A stretch of DNA of 24,533 bases from the IMG/VR virus record IMGVR_UViG_3300026457_000105, positions 1-24,533 of that record. One strand, 5' to 3'. Shown piece by piece: positions 9,520 to 17,444 of this stretch. Position 1 is the stretch's first letter. Each line of letters opens with the position of its first letter. Below the pieces are notes generated by a model that searched no databases, was not told the origin of the DNA, and saw nothing but the letters and a program-made list of their open reading frames with translations. The DNA is from a virus. Position numbers and translations under genes: made by a program.

Positions 9520-9945
9520 ATGGCATGTTCTTCCTGCGCTACATCTCTTGAACAATTCGGTGCTGAACCAGTTAATGTTCAGTGGAAAGTTGTACGTGGA
9601 AGTAATGGAAGTTTAACAATTGACTTTTTAGAGATTGATGAAACTACCTCTTTTGACACGTCTGGCTGGACCTATAAGGCAACTTCATATGATCCGCTAG
9701 GTAATGTCTTAGACAACTTGCCAGTAGAGGCTACAACAGGATCTGTAACAATTAGCGTTGATGGTTGTATTACAGAAAATTGGGGAACAGGATATAAAAA
9801 TATTGTTGCCGAATTACCATTTGATTTACAAGTAACAATTCCAAATGAAACTGTTAGTGGAGTAACTGCAGAAGATATAATTTGGACACCAGTTATTGGT
9901 ACAATATGTGTATTAGGTAATGTAACTCCAGGAGGAAGTCTATGA
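9520..9945 (+). CDS. Baseplate/fibre-type structural protein (141 aa)
   Basis: MACSSCATSLEQFGAEPVNV, then a beta-rich domain with WKVVRGSNGSLTIDF, DTSGWTYKATSYDPLGNVL and a C-terminal IIWTPVIGTICV. The pattern (W..VRG....DF/Y, D.SGW) resembles 10040 and 19978, so all three probably share a small beta-sandwich domain like the N-terminal part of baseplate upper proteins. First gene of a unit running to 10965. Exact virion position unknown. Confidence 0.7.
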   Translation: MACSSCATSLEQFGAEPVNVQWKVVRGSNGSLTIDFLEIDETTSFDTSGWTYKATSYDPLGNVLDNLPVEATTGSVTISVDGCITENWGTGYKNIVAELPFDLQVTIPNETVSGVTAEDIIWTPVIGTICVLGNVTPGGSL

Positions 9946-10040
9946 CAAATCTACCGCCAGTCATTAAGGTTAGTAGCCCACGTCCAGAACTTCCACCTTT
10001 AATTAAAGTCGACAATAAGGTTTATAAGGTGAGAGCATAA
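9942..10040 (+). CDS. 32-aa proline-rich peptide
   Basis: MTNLPPVIKVSSPRPELPPL, then IKVDNKVYKVRA. The start overlaps the previous stop (ATGA) and the stop overlaps the next start (TAATG), so it is embedded in a coupled operon. This strongly suggests it is translated. Two PP-VIKV / PPLIKV repeats are visible. Function unknown; perhaps a linker or a structural accessory. Confidence 0.55.
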   Translation: MTNLPPVIKVSSPRPELPPLIKVDNKVYKVRA

Positions 10041-10387
10041 TGGCATTTCCAGGTACATATAATTTTAGTTACTATAAAGGCGATACAAATGAATTTGTTA
10101 TCCGCCCAAAAAATTCTGATGGATCTGCTTTTGATCTAACAGGGTTTAGCGCAGATTTTTTTATTGCAACTAGCCGTGGTGATAATCCTACATACAGTGT
10201 TGAAGCACAGGCTGTTGTAGATTCTACAAACGATATTGTTACTTGTACAATTCTGCCAGGTGTTGGATCTACTTTAGATGCTGGCACATACGTTTATGAC
10301 GTTGAAATTACATCTGGACCTTCTGTTATTTACACTTTAATCACTGGCACAATTACGGTAACAGAACAAGTCACAGGTGCTGCATAA
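10040..10387 (+). CDS. BppU-like N-terminal-domain structural protein (115 aa)
   Basis: The opening YNFSYYKGDTNEFVIRPKNS and the DGSAFDLTGFSADFFIATSR segment are typical of the beta-sandwich domain at the N-terminus of phage baseplate upper/fibre-anchoring proteins (Y.GD...F.....DG..FDLTG). The rest is also strand-rich. It lies between two coupled genes (TAATG at both ends). A role in attaching fibres to the baseplate is inferred. Confidence 0.75.
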   Translation: MAFPGTYNFSYYKGDTNEFVIRPKNSDGSAFDLTGFSADFFIATSRGDNPTYSVEAQAVVDSTNDIVTCTILPGVGSTLDAGTYVYDVEITSGPSVIYTLITGTITVTEQVTGAA

Positions 10388-10965
10388 TGCCAGAGGTATT
10401 ACTTTCTAACGACGATATTACAGTTCTTGGTCCACCACCAATTGTTGAGGTATTGGTTGATATTGGACCACAAGGAACTCGTGGAAGCCAATTTTTTGTT
10501 GGGGTAGGAAATCCAAATATTATAGATATTGGACAAACGCCTAACCTTAATGATTTATATATAAATACATCACCTGGTGGAGAACTAGGTTATATTTATC
10601 AGTATCAGGCTTCTCCAGGAGGAAACTCTTGGGTAGAGGTTCTTGACATTTATCCTGCTGTTTACTCAACTAACTATGATGTTACATTTGAGTCAGGCAG
10701 TGCAGAAGTAGTTATTCCAATTGCAGACATTGTTACTGTTACTGGTACCCCGCTTACTGCAGAAAACTTTAGTGTTCAGTACAGCATTGCACATACAAAT
10801 CCAGTTGCTTCAGCAATGCAGATTCCACCACTTGTAGGATCTGGAGATAACTTAGTTATTAATCTTGAAGCCATAGAATATGTAAGCAGTGCTTGGTCAG
10901 GACTTGACGAGCCAGTTACTGTACATTTCCATATCAGTATCGTTGAGGCTCCAACGGTATCATAA
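10387..10965 (+). CDS. Tail-fibre-associated protein with short collagen-like GPQGTRG (192 aa)
   Basis: Residues about 1-25 (PEVLLSNDDITVLGPPPIVE) are followed by DIGPQGTRGSQFFVGVGNPN and DLYINTSPGGELGYIYQYQA, then a beta-rich domain (VTFESGSAEVVIPIADIV...VTVHFHISIV). The short Gly-X-Y element and the ..FFVG.GNPN..IGQTP..NDLYIN signature are common in actinophage fibre proteins. The start overlaps the previous stop (TAATG). Confidence 0.75.
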   Translation: MPEVLLSNDDITVLGPPPIVEVLVDIGPQGTRGSQFFVGVGNPNIIDIGQTPNLNDLYINTSPGGELGYIYQYQASPGGNSWVEVLDIYPAVYSTNYDVTFESGSAEVVIPIADIVTVTGTPLTAENFSVQYSIAHTNPVASAMQIPPLVGSGDNLVINLEAIEYVSSAWSGLDEPVTVHFHISIVEAPTVS

Positions 10966-10968
10966 TTA

Positions 10969-10977
10969 TGGTATAAT
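10969..10977 (+). promoter_or_regulatory. Extended -10 promoter for cassette 1
   Basis: TGGTATAAT just after the stop at 10965. It is followed by a normal RBS (GGAGAGGTG) and the ATG at 10995. Confidence 0.6.
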
Positions 10978-10994
10978 TTTGGAGAGGTGACCTA

Positions 10995-12143
10995 ATGGCA
11001 ACAGAATCAATCGGAGTGTTAATTCCAACAGCAATCCCAGGATATGCTGATGCAGCAGACATTCAAGCAGCACTACGTGCTTATCACTACGGATCTTACT
11101 CATATGATCCAGCAAATACATCTGCAAACAATCTTGTTACGCCATCTATGGCAAAAACTATTTATGATATTCAGGCAGATATCACAGATCTTGAAAATCG
11201 TCCATCATCAGGTGGAGAAGTAAATAATACTCAGCCAGTACCAGGAGATTTTACTCCTGCAGAAATTCCAGACGGCTTTATCTGGGTAGATTCTGACGGT
11301 ACAATTGGTGGAGCACCAACATCTGCTACAGCAATTTTTACAAACTCTGCTCCAACATCTGGATTAACAACAGGTCTTGTTTGGGTAGATAAAGATGCAG
11401 CAACAATTACAGATAATCCTTTTATTCCACAATCAGTAATTAATGCTAAAGGAGATATCATAGTTGGTACTGCAAATGATACTGCTTCTGTTTTGAATGT
11501 TGCAGCAACTAATGGATATGTTCTTTCTGTTAACTCATCAACAACAAGTGGACTTGAATGGATTACTCCTCCAGGAGATATTTTAGGAGTTACAGCCTCA
11601 ACAGGTTTAACAGGTGGCGGAACATCTGGTACTGTTTCTTTGGCGGTAGATACAACAGTAGTTGCAACAACAAATAATACTTTAACAATGTCAGCAAAGA
11701 CATTAACATCACCAACTATTACTGGTCCAACTATTACTGGTACAACAAATATTCAACAGTTACTTGAAAAAGTTACTGTATCAACATCTGCTCCTACAGC
11801 AACAACAACTTATGATGTTTTGACAAATGGAGCAGTTACATATATTACAGCAAGCAATACAAGCAACTGGACATTAAATGTTCGTGGAGATGCTACAACA
11901 AGCCTTAATACTGTTATGTCAACTGGACAGTCTTTGACAATTGCTTTGCTAACTACAAATGGCGCAACAGCATATTATCAGTCAGGATTCCAGGTTGATG
12001 GAGCATCTGTTACTCCAAAGTGGCAAGGTGGAACTGCCCCTTCTTCAGGAAACACTTCTTCAGTAGATATTTATTCAATTACAATTGTAAAGACAGGAAA
12101 CGCTGCTTTCACAGCATTTGCTTCACAATCTAAGTTTGCATAG
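10995..12143 (+). CDS. Tail fibre protein, cassette 1 (382 aa)
   Basis: The N-terminus (MATESIGVLIPTAIPGYADA, ADIQAALRAYHYGSYSYDP) probably anchors the fibre. A shaft follows with VTASTGLTGGGTSGTVSLAV and LTMSAKTLTSPTITGPTITG repeats, typical of phage fibres. The C-terminal about 125 residues (VLTNGAVTYITASNTSNWTL, ... VTPKWQGGTAPSSGN ... FASQSKFA) form a knob-like domain shared with 16540-17436. A 69-bp stretch (11586-11654) is identical in DNA to that gene. Confidence 0.85.
   Translation: MATESIGVLIPTAIPGYADAADIQAALRAYHYGSYSYDPANTSANNLVTPSMAKTIYDIQADITDLENRPSSGGEVNNTQPVPGDFTPAEIPDGFIWVDSDGTIGGAPTSATAIFTNSAPTSGLTTGLVWVDKDAATITDNPFIPQSVINAKGDIIVGTANDTASVLNVAATNGYVLSVNSSTTSGLEWITPPGDILGVTASTGLTGGGTSGTVSLAVDTTVVATTNNTLTMSAKTLTSPTITGPTITGTTNIQQLLEKVTVSTSAPTATTTYDVLTNGAVTYITASNTSNWTLNVRGDATTSLNTVMSTGQSLTIALLTTNGATAYYQSGFQVDGASVTPKWQGGTAPSSGNTSSVDIYSITIVKTGNAAFTAFASQSKFA
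11586..11654 (+). repeat. 69-bp perfect direct repeat, copy 1
   Basis: Identical base for base to 16885-16953, encoding the GVTASTGLTGGGTSGTVSLA shaft segment in both fibre genes. The flanks diverge at once. Confidence 0.85.
11995..12031 (+). repeat. 37-bp perfect direct repeat, copy 1
   Basis: Identical to 17288-17324, encoding DGASVTPKWQGG in the C-terminal domain of both fibres. Confidence 0.8.
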
Positions 12144-12154
12144 GGGAGATACTG

Positions 12155-13042
12155 ATGCCATTAATTGGAACTCGTGGTGGTGCATCTGCAAGAGGTTTTG
12201 GTAGATTTAATGGTGGCGCATCAGGAAAAATAATTTCTGTTCTTATGGTTGCTGGCGGTGGCGCTGGTCAAGGTAATATGGGTGGCGCAGGTGGTGGCGG
12301 TGCGGGTGGTGTTGTATATTCAGATACATTCACAGCAGCAATAGGAACACAATATTCAATTTCTGTAGGATCTGGCGGTACAGGTGCTGGATATAATAAA
12401 ACAAGTGGATCTAATGGCGGTAATTCAACTTTTTCTAATTTTACTGCATATGGTGGTGCAGGAGCAGGTTGCGGTGGCTTAACAGTTAGTGGTGGATCTG
12501 GTGCAGGTGGCGGAGAAGACTGCGGTACACCTGGAAACTCAACACAAACAAACTTTAGTAGCGCAGAGGGAAATGCAACAGGATACGGTAACCCTGGAGG
12601 AAATACAAATAACGCTAATGCACGTCGTGGTGGCGGAGGCGGAGGCGCTGGAACCGCTGGAGGAAATGCTGATGCCAATAAGGCTGGAGATGGCGGAAGT
12701 GGTTTAAGTACTTGGTCAACATGGGCAACTGTTACATCTAGTGGTTCAGGTGGATTTTATGCTGGAGGTGGCGGAGGAGCAAGTAACTCTGGTACAAATG
12801 GTAGCGGTGGTTCTGGTGGAGGAGGAAGCGCACAAGGTGGCGCTGGTACTTCATTAACTGGTGGCGGAGGAGCAGGAATTTCTCCAGGCGGTACAGTTGG
12901 TGGTAACGGTGGCTCTGGTGTTGTTATTGTTAGAATGGCTGATAGTATTACTCCAGCATCAACAACTGGATCTCCAACATCTTATACAAGTGGTGGATTC
13001 CGTTATTATAGATATACAGGGGCAGGGAGTATAACTTTCTAA
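12155..13042 (+). CDS. Glycine-rich adhesin-like protein, cassette 1 (295 aa)
   Basis: After MPLIGTRGGASARGFGRFNG the core (residues about 35-245) is full of GGGGAGG-type runs separated by short variable stretches, as in fibre-tip adhesins with polyglycine-II sandwiches (T-even Gp38 type). Each paralog also has the strand VLMVAGGGAG...Y.I.VGSGG and ends GSGVVIVR...YRYTGAGSITF. The loops between Gly runs probably contact the host receptor. RBS AGGGGAGAT. Confidence 0.8.
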   Translation: MPLIGTRGGASARGFGRFNGGASGKIISVLMVAGGGAGQGNMGGAGGGGAGGVVYSDTFTAAIGTQYSISVGSGGTGAGYNKTSGSNGGNSTFSNFTAYGGAGAGCGGLTVSGGSGAGGGEDCGTPGNSTQTNFSSAEGNATGYGNPGGNTNNANARRGGGGGGAGTAGGNADANKAGDGGSGLSTWSTWATVTSSGSGGFYAGGGGGASNSGTNGSGGSGGGGSAQGGAGTSLTGGGGAGISPGGTVGGNGGSGVVIVRMADSITPASTTGSPTSYTSGGFRYYRYTGAGSITF

Positions 13043-13431
13043 TGGCACATTTTGCAAAACTAGATGAAAGCAACATTGTATTAGAAGTACAACTTGTTGC
13101 TAATGAAGCCCTTGATCCTAATAATGAAGAAGGATCAGGTATTGCATTTTTAACAGAATGGTCTGGTGGACATTCTAACTGGAGACAAACATCTTATAAT
13201 ACAGTTGGTGGCGTTCATCTTTTAGGTGGTACACCATTTAGAAAAAATTATGCAGGAGTTGGATATTTATATGATCCAATTAGAGATGCTTTTATTCCTG
13301 TAAAAGATTTCCCATCATGGATTTTTAATGAAGAGACTTGTAGATGGGATCCGCCAACACCATATCCAAATGATGGTGAAGACTATTCTTGGGATGAAAT
13401 AAATCAATCCTGGATTCCATCAGCAGTTTGA
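13042..13431 (+). CDS. FRKNYAG-family fibre accessory protein, cassette 1 (129 aa)
   Basis: MAHFAKLDESNIVLEVQLVA, then QTSYNTVGGVHLLGGTPFRK, NYAGVGYLYDPIRDAFIPVK, PSWIFNEETCRWDPPTPYPN and a W(D)E..QSW end. The family is very common next to fibre genes of marine and freshwater phages; function unknown (assembly, capping or receptor binding possible). The start overlaps the adhesin stop (TAATG). Paralogs at 16104 and 18341. Confidence 0.8.
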   Translation: MAHFAKLDESNIVLEVQLVANEALDPNNEEGSGIAFLTEWSGGHSNWRQTSYNTVGGVHLLGGTPFRKNYAGVGYLYDPIRDAFIPVKDFPSWIFNEETCRWDPPTPYPNDGEDYSWDEINQSWIPSAV

Positions 13432-13456
13432 CATACTACTTTTAGTGTAGTATACT
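13428..13456 (+). promoter_or_regulatory. Full-consensus promoter with internal inverted repeat
   Basis: TTGACA (13428-13433, sharing bases with the TGA stop), 17 bp, TATACT (13451-13456). ATACTAC (13433-13439) and GTAGTAT (13447-13453) form a 7-bp inverted repeat covering the -35/-10 interval. It drives 13473. Confidence 0.7.
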
Positions 13457-13472
13457 TTTATTAGGTGGGGTT

Positions 13473-14213
13473 ATGAAAAAAAATATTATTAAGTTTATTC
13501 CAGTTGATGACATATCTTTTATTGAGCCTGTTCCTGCATCAAAATTTATTCCAGATTGGTATAAAAATGCAGAAGGTTATGTAGGCGGTAAAAAAGCAAA
13601 AGTAAAAGATAGTCCTGTTGGCAAACCAACAATTAAAAAATGTATGCCAGTATTTGATTCAATGACTGCTGGGTATATAATGTTTACTCAGGTTGATATT
13701 TCTTTTAGTGATGAGATGGAATATGATCCATTTGGAAATGAAATAGGAAATGTAAAATATTGGCATTATGCTTCTAGTAGTGACTTTACTAAACCAGTAA
13801 CTGCTCATGACGCACATCAATTGCCTGACTACCCTGGTTTTGATGACAGTTTAGGCGGGGCAGGAAAGTTTGAGCAACCTTTTGCAATTAAAACACCAAA
13901 AGGATATTCCTGTCTTTTTATAAATCCAGTTCATAGAGATACTCAGCCTTTTGAGATTTTAGAGGGTATAGTAGATACTGACCTTTACCATGGTCCAATT
14001 AATTTTCCATTTATTTTTAAAGACAATACATATACTGGCATAATCCCAGCAGGTACTCCAATTGCTCAAGTTATACCTTTTAAAAGAGAGTCTTGGCAGA
14101 TGAATGTCGATAAAACTGACATAGATCAGGTTTTAATGCAAAATAAAAAGTTGCATACTGTTTGGTGGGAAGGCTATAAAAGATGGTGGTGGAGCCGCAA
14201 AGAATTCAAGTGA
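13473..14213 (+). CDS. DUF6065-like phage protein, copy B (246 aa)
   Basis: Paralog of the leftward gene 8675-9391: PDWYKN, CMPVFDSMTAGYIMFTQVDI, IKTPKGYSCLFINPVHRDTQ, GIVDTDLYHG and IIPAGTPIAQVIPFKRESWQ are shared motifs in the same order. The C-terminus is Trp-rich (VWWEGYKRWWWSR). It sits between cassettes 1 and 2 with its own promoter and an AGGTGGGG RBS. No activity known; distant DUF6065 likeness is from memory. Confidence 0.75.
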   Translation: MKKNIIKFIPVDDISFIEPVPASKFIPDWYKNAEGYVGGKKAKVKDSPVGKPTIKKCMPVFDSMTAGYIMFTQVDISFSDEMEYDPFGNEIGNVKYWHYASSSDFTKPVTAHDAHQLPDYPGFDDSLGGAGKFEQPFAIKTPKGYSCLFINPVHRDTQPFEILEGIVDTDLYHGPINFPFIFKDNTYTGIIPAGTPIAQVIPFKRESWQMNVDKTDIDQVLMQNKKLHTVWWEGYKRWWWSRKEFK

Positions 14214-14217
14214 AATG

Positions 14218-14240
14218 TGGTACAATTAATCTGATATAAT
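14218..14240 (+). promoter_or_regulatory. Tandem extended -10 promoters for cassette 2
   Basis: TGGTACAAT (14218-14226) and TGATATAAT (14232-14240). An RBS (TAGGAGG) follows before the ATG at 14258. Confidence 0.6.
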
Positions 14241-14257
14241 TCCATGTAGGAGGAATA

Positions 14258-14566
14258 ATGGCAACTATCAACACCACAGATCCGAAACCAGGGTATGTAT
14301 ACAATCAAGACGATGATACATGGTATCCACTATTAGGATTAACAACACAATCTCTTGATTCACTAACAGATGTTTCTATTACATCTCCTACAACAAGTCA
14401 GGTTTTAAAATATAACGGAACAGTTTGGGTAAATGGCGAAGACGCAGGTCTACCATCACTATCTGGAAACGCTGGCAAATATTTATATACAGATGGAACC
14501 ACATCTTCATGGGCTGTAGTTGATTTAAGTTCACTAGAGATCATGAATATTATGGGTGCATACTAA
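14258..14566 (+). CDS. Short tail-fibre protein, cassette 2 (102 aa)
   Basis: MATINTTDPKPGYVYNQDDD (compare GKPGYMFQQ in 16540), then the fibre-type LTDVSITSPTTSQVLKYNGT and WVNGEDAGLPSLSGNAGKYL. It looks like only the N-terminal and shaft part of a fibre, without the C-terminal knob found in cassettes 1 and 3. It may be a reduced fibre. Confidence 0.75.
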   Translation: MATINTTDPKPGYVYNQDDDTWYPLLGLTTQSLDSLTDVSITSPTTSQVLKYNGTVWVNGEDAGLPSLSGNAGKYLYTDGTTSSWAVVDLSSLEIMNIMGAY

Positions 14567-14587
14567 AAGAAAAAGGAGTAGTAATTA

Positions 14588-14902
14588 ATGGCTACAACAT
14601 CTAAGGTACTGTATCGTGGAGCAGCAACAACATCATCTACCACGCTTTATACACAACCAAATACCTCAACAACAACAGTAGTTACAGATATTGTTGTTAC
14701 AAATACTGCTGCAACTGGTGCAACATATGAATTAAATATTGCAGGAACTGTATTAGCAAAAACAGTTTCAATTGCTGCAAATGATTCTGTTGTTATTGGC
14801 ATCAAGCAGGTTATTCCACCTAGCAATCCAGCAGCAACAATTACAGGTCTTGCATCTGCTACAACAGTAAACTTCCATATTTCTGGAGTGGAGATAGCAT
14901 AA
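14588..14902 (+). CDS. Small beta-rich structural protein (104 aa)
   Basis: MATTSKVLYRGAATTSSTTL, then VVTDIVVTNTAATGATYELN and NFHISGVEIA. Thr/Ala-rich with alternating strands, like many phage-tail accessory proteins that form a beta-sandwich. The RBS AAAAAGGAG is well placed, and the stop overlaps the next start (TAATG). Virion role inferred from position. Confidence 0.75.
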   Translation: MATTSKVLYRGAATTSSTTLYTQPNTSTTTVVTDIVVTNTAATGATYELNIAGTVLAKTVSIAANDSVVIGIKQVIPPSNPAATITGLASATTVNFHISGVEIA

Positions 14903-16104
14903 TGACAATCCGCAGATTTAGCGCATCAAGTATTAACTCTGGTGTTGAATATAATGCATTTTCTGCGGGTGTAACACCAATTCCATCTGTTCCTACTATT
15001 AGCGCTGTAACATCTAATACACAAACAAGCGCAACACTTACTATCACACCAGGAACATATGCTGGAACTACTTATACTGCAGTATCAACTCCAGGAAATA
15101 TTTCTGCATCATCAACATCAACTACTATTACAGTAAATGGTGTAACTAGTGGTACTTCTTATACATTTACAGTTACTGCATCAAACTCTACGGGAACTTC
15201 TGCAGCAAGTGCTCCAAGTACTTCAGTAACAATTTTAAGTTTGCCTACCGTTAGCGGTGGCATTTTAACTTCAGACTCAACATACTATTATAGAACATTT
15301 ACAAGTAATTCAAGCCTTACAGTTACAAATGGTCCAGTAACTGCTGACGTTCTTGTTGTTGGTGGAGGTGGATCTGGTACACAGGCAGGTGGCGGTGGTG
15401 GTGGTATTTTCTATGCAACTAACCAATCACTTGCTTCATCTTCATGGACTGTAACAGTCGGTAGTGGTGGACCATATAATACAACACAAGTACCTTCTAC
15501 GTCTTATGCTGGTCAAGATAGCATCTTTGGAACTTTAACTAGAGGAAAAGGTGGCGGTAATGGTGGAGCAAATAATGGTATTAACGTACAGGCAAATCTA
15601 ATTGGCGGTTGCGGTGGTGGTGGTTGCGGATCTGACGCACAAGCAGCACAGCCTGGAGGTCAAACTAATCAGACTGGAACTGGTGGCACAGGATACGGAA
15701 CTGATAATAGCAGTTGTATCGGAGCACGTCGCTCTGGTGGAGGTGGCGCATCTCCAGCAGGAGCAGGAAGTTCTGCGGGTTCTTCCGATAATGGAGGTAA
15801 CGGAGCAAATGGGTTTACCTCATTCTCTTCTTGGATCAATGTTATTAAAACTGGAATGGATGCAACATTCCAATCTGTTGTAGGTAACTCAGGTTATCTT
15901 GGAGCAGGTGGTGGTGGATCTGGTGAATTTAATGGCAATTCTGGCGGTGCTGGCGGAGGCGGAAATGCTTCTAGAGCATCGGCAAATGCTGGAGCAGCAA
16001 ATGTTGGAGCAGGTGGCGGTGGATCTTACACACTAGGCGGTAATGGCGCTGGCGGTTCTGGTCTTGTAATTGTTCGTTATACAAAAGCACAGGTAGGTGG
16101 ATAA
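14902..16104 (+). CDS. Fibronectin-III plus glycine-rich adhesin-like protein, cassette 2 (400 aa)
   Basis: Residues about 28-112 (VPTISAVTSNTQTSATLTIT ... TSYTFTVTASNSTGTSAASA) form an FN3-type domain. A Gly-rich adhesin core follows from about residue 140 (VLVVGGGGSGTQAGGGGGGI ... GAGGSGLVIVRYTKAQVGG). The FN3 part is missing from the paralogs at 12155 and 17445. The start overlaps the previous stop (TAATG). Likely a receptor-binding tip. Confidence 0.8.
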   Translation: MTIRRFSASSINSGVEYNAFSAGVTPIPSVPTISAVTSNTQTSATLTITPGTYAGTTYTAVSTPGNISASSTSTTITVNGVTSGTSYTFTVTASNSTGTSAASAPSTSVTILSLPTVSGGILTSDSTYYYRTFTSNSSLTVTNGPVTADVLVVGGGGSGTQAGGGGGGIFYATNQSLASSSWTVTVGSGGPYNTTQVPSTSYAGQDSIFGTLTRGKGGGNGGANNGINVQANLIGGCGGGGCGSDAQAAQPGGQTNQTGTGGTGYGTDNSSCIGARRSGGGGASPAGAGSSAGSSDNGGNGANGFTSFSSWINVIKTGMDATFQSVVGNSGYLGAGGGGSGEFNGNSGGAGGGGNASRASANAGAANVGAGGGGSYTLGGNGAGGSGLVIVRYTKAQVGG

Positions 16105-16502
16105 TGGCTCACTGGGCAGAATTAGATGAAAATAATGTAGTTCTTCGTGTAACAGTTGGAGACAATAACGATCCAGCAGGTGACGAAGGTTATTCTTGGC
16201 TAATTAATAATTTGGGTGGAAGATGGGTAAAAACTTCTTACACAGCAAGAGCAGGAAAAAAATTAAATCCAGAAGATTGGCAACCAACTGATCAACCAGG
16301 ATTTAGAAAAAACTTTGCTGGTGCTGGATATACATATGATGAAGAACGTGATGCATTTATTGCACCAAAACCATATCCTTCCTGGATATTAGATGAAGAT
16401 GAATGTTGCTGGTACGCACCAGTTCCAAAACCTACAGATGATGCTTCATACGAATGGGATGAAGAAAATCAACAGTGGGTTGAAATTCCACGAGCAGACT
16501 AA
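16104..16502 (+). CDS. FRKNYAG-family fibre accessory protein, cassette 2 (132 aa)
   Basis: MAHWAELDENNVVLRVTVGD, then QPGFRKNFAGAGYTYDEERD, AFIAPKPYPSWILDEDECCW and YEWDEENQQWVEI. Same layout as 13042 and 18341, each directly after a Gly-rich adhesin with a TAATG overlap. Confidence 0.8.
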   Translation: MAHWAELDENNVVLRVTVGDNNDPAGDEGYSWLINNLGGRWVKTSYTARAGKKLNPEDWQPTDQPGFRKNFAGAGYTYDEERDAFIAPKPYPSWILDEDECCWYAPVPKPTDDASYEWDEENQQWVEIPRAD

Positions 16503-16524
16503 GATTAGGAGATGCAGTTAATTC

Positions 16525-16533
16525 TGCTATAAT
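16525..16533 (+). promoter_or_regulatory. Extended -10 promoter, leaderless start at 16540 (cassette 3)
   Basis: TGCTATAAT, 6 bp before the ATG at 16540 with no RBS between. Confidence 0.65.
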
Positions 16534-16539
16534 ATCACT

Positions 16540-17436
16540 ATGGCAATAACAATAGACTCAAGCGGTAAACCTGGATATATGTTTCAGCAGGGGGCAACCT
16601 CTACTGATGGTGTTTGGTATTTACTTGCTGCTAAATCTGACACCGCTTCTGGTTACGACTGGTATGGAGCACATACATTTTTTAATACTGTAACAACAGA
16701 TGCTACTGTTATTTTAAGAGATGGTTTTAATAACTTTCTTAATCCTGCTGCAAGAGATGCAGCAATAACATCTCCAGTACAGGGAACACTTGCTTTTGTT
16801 CGTCAAGACTCTGGTGGAAACACAATAAACCAAATTCAATACTACTCTGGATCTACATGGACAGCAGTAGATGCTGATATTACTGGAGTTACAGCCTCAA
16901 CAGGTTTAACAGGTGGCGGAACATCTGGTACTGTTTCTTTGGCGGTAGATACAGCCGTAGTAGCAACTACAAATAACACTCTTACAATGAGTGGTAAAAC
17001 ATTAACAACTCCAACATTAAATACTCCAGTAATTAATCAGGGAATTTTAGTTTCACCAGAAGAGCGTGTAAATGTTGTTGCATCTGCAGCAACTGGAACA
17101 GTAGCACTAGATGCCCTTACTGCAGGAACAATGCTTTATACATCAAATGCAACAGGTAACTGGACACTAAATGTTCGTGGTAGTTCTTCAACATCTCTTA
17201 ATTCAATTTTAACAACTGGAGACTCGATTACTGTTGTATTTTTAAATACTAATGGAGCAACAGCATACTATCAAACTGCTTTCCAAATTGATGGAGCATC
17301 TGTTACTCCAAAGTGGCAAGGTGGTACAGCGCCATCTTCTGGTAATACATCAAGTATTGACTCCTATGTATTTAATATCATTAAAACAGCATCTGCTACA
17401 TATACAGTTCTAGCATCTCAAACTAAGTTTGCGTAG
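16540..17436 (+). CDS. Tail fibre protein, cassette 3 (298 aa), leaderless
   Basis: The N-terminus MAITIDSSGKPGYMFQQGAT differs from 10995. The shaft segment VTASTGLTGGGTSGTVSLAV and the C-terminal knob (NWTLNVRGSSSTSLN, VTPKWQGGTAPSSGN, LASQTKFA) are close copies of it, including 69-bp and 37-bp identical DNA stretches. It probably forms trimers. The start is set by the promoter 6 bp upstream. Confidence 0.85.
   Translation: MAITIDSSGKPGYMFQQGATSTDGVWYLLAAKSDTASGYDWYGAHTFFNTVTTDATVILRDGFNNFLNPAARDAAITSPVQGTLAFVRQDSGGNTINQIQYYSGSTWTAVDADITGVTASTGLTGGGTSGTVSLAVDTAVVATTNNTLTMSGKTLTTPTLNTPVINQGILVSPEERVNVVASAATGTVALDALTAGTMLYTSNATGNWTLNVRGSSSTSLNSILTTGDSITVVFLNTNGATAYYQTAFQIDGASVTPKWQGGTAPSSGNTSSIDSYVFNIIKTASATYTVLASQTKFA
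16885..16953 (+). repeat. 69-bp perfect direct repeat, copy 2
   Basis: Identical to 11586-11654, in the shaft of the paralogous fibre. Confidence 0.85.
17288..17324 (+). repeat. 37-bp perfect direct repeat, copy 2
   Basis: Identical to 11995-12031, in the C-terminal domain. Confidence 0.8.
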
Positions 17437-17444
17437 GTAGTCCC

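Noticed and set aside
12268-12678. 136-aa Pro-rich frame on the minus strand
   Set aside because: It is the antisense shadow of the Gly-rich adhesin (GGN codons read as Pro/Ala codons) and has no RBS.
12489-12707. Overlapping plus-strand frames in the adhesin genes (also 15602-15883, 17500-17706, 18022-18207)
   Set aside because: Val/Glu/Leu-rich translations of Gly codons in other frames, with no start signals.
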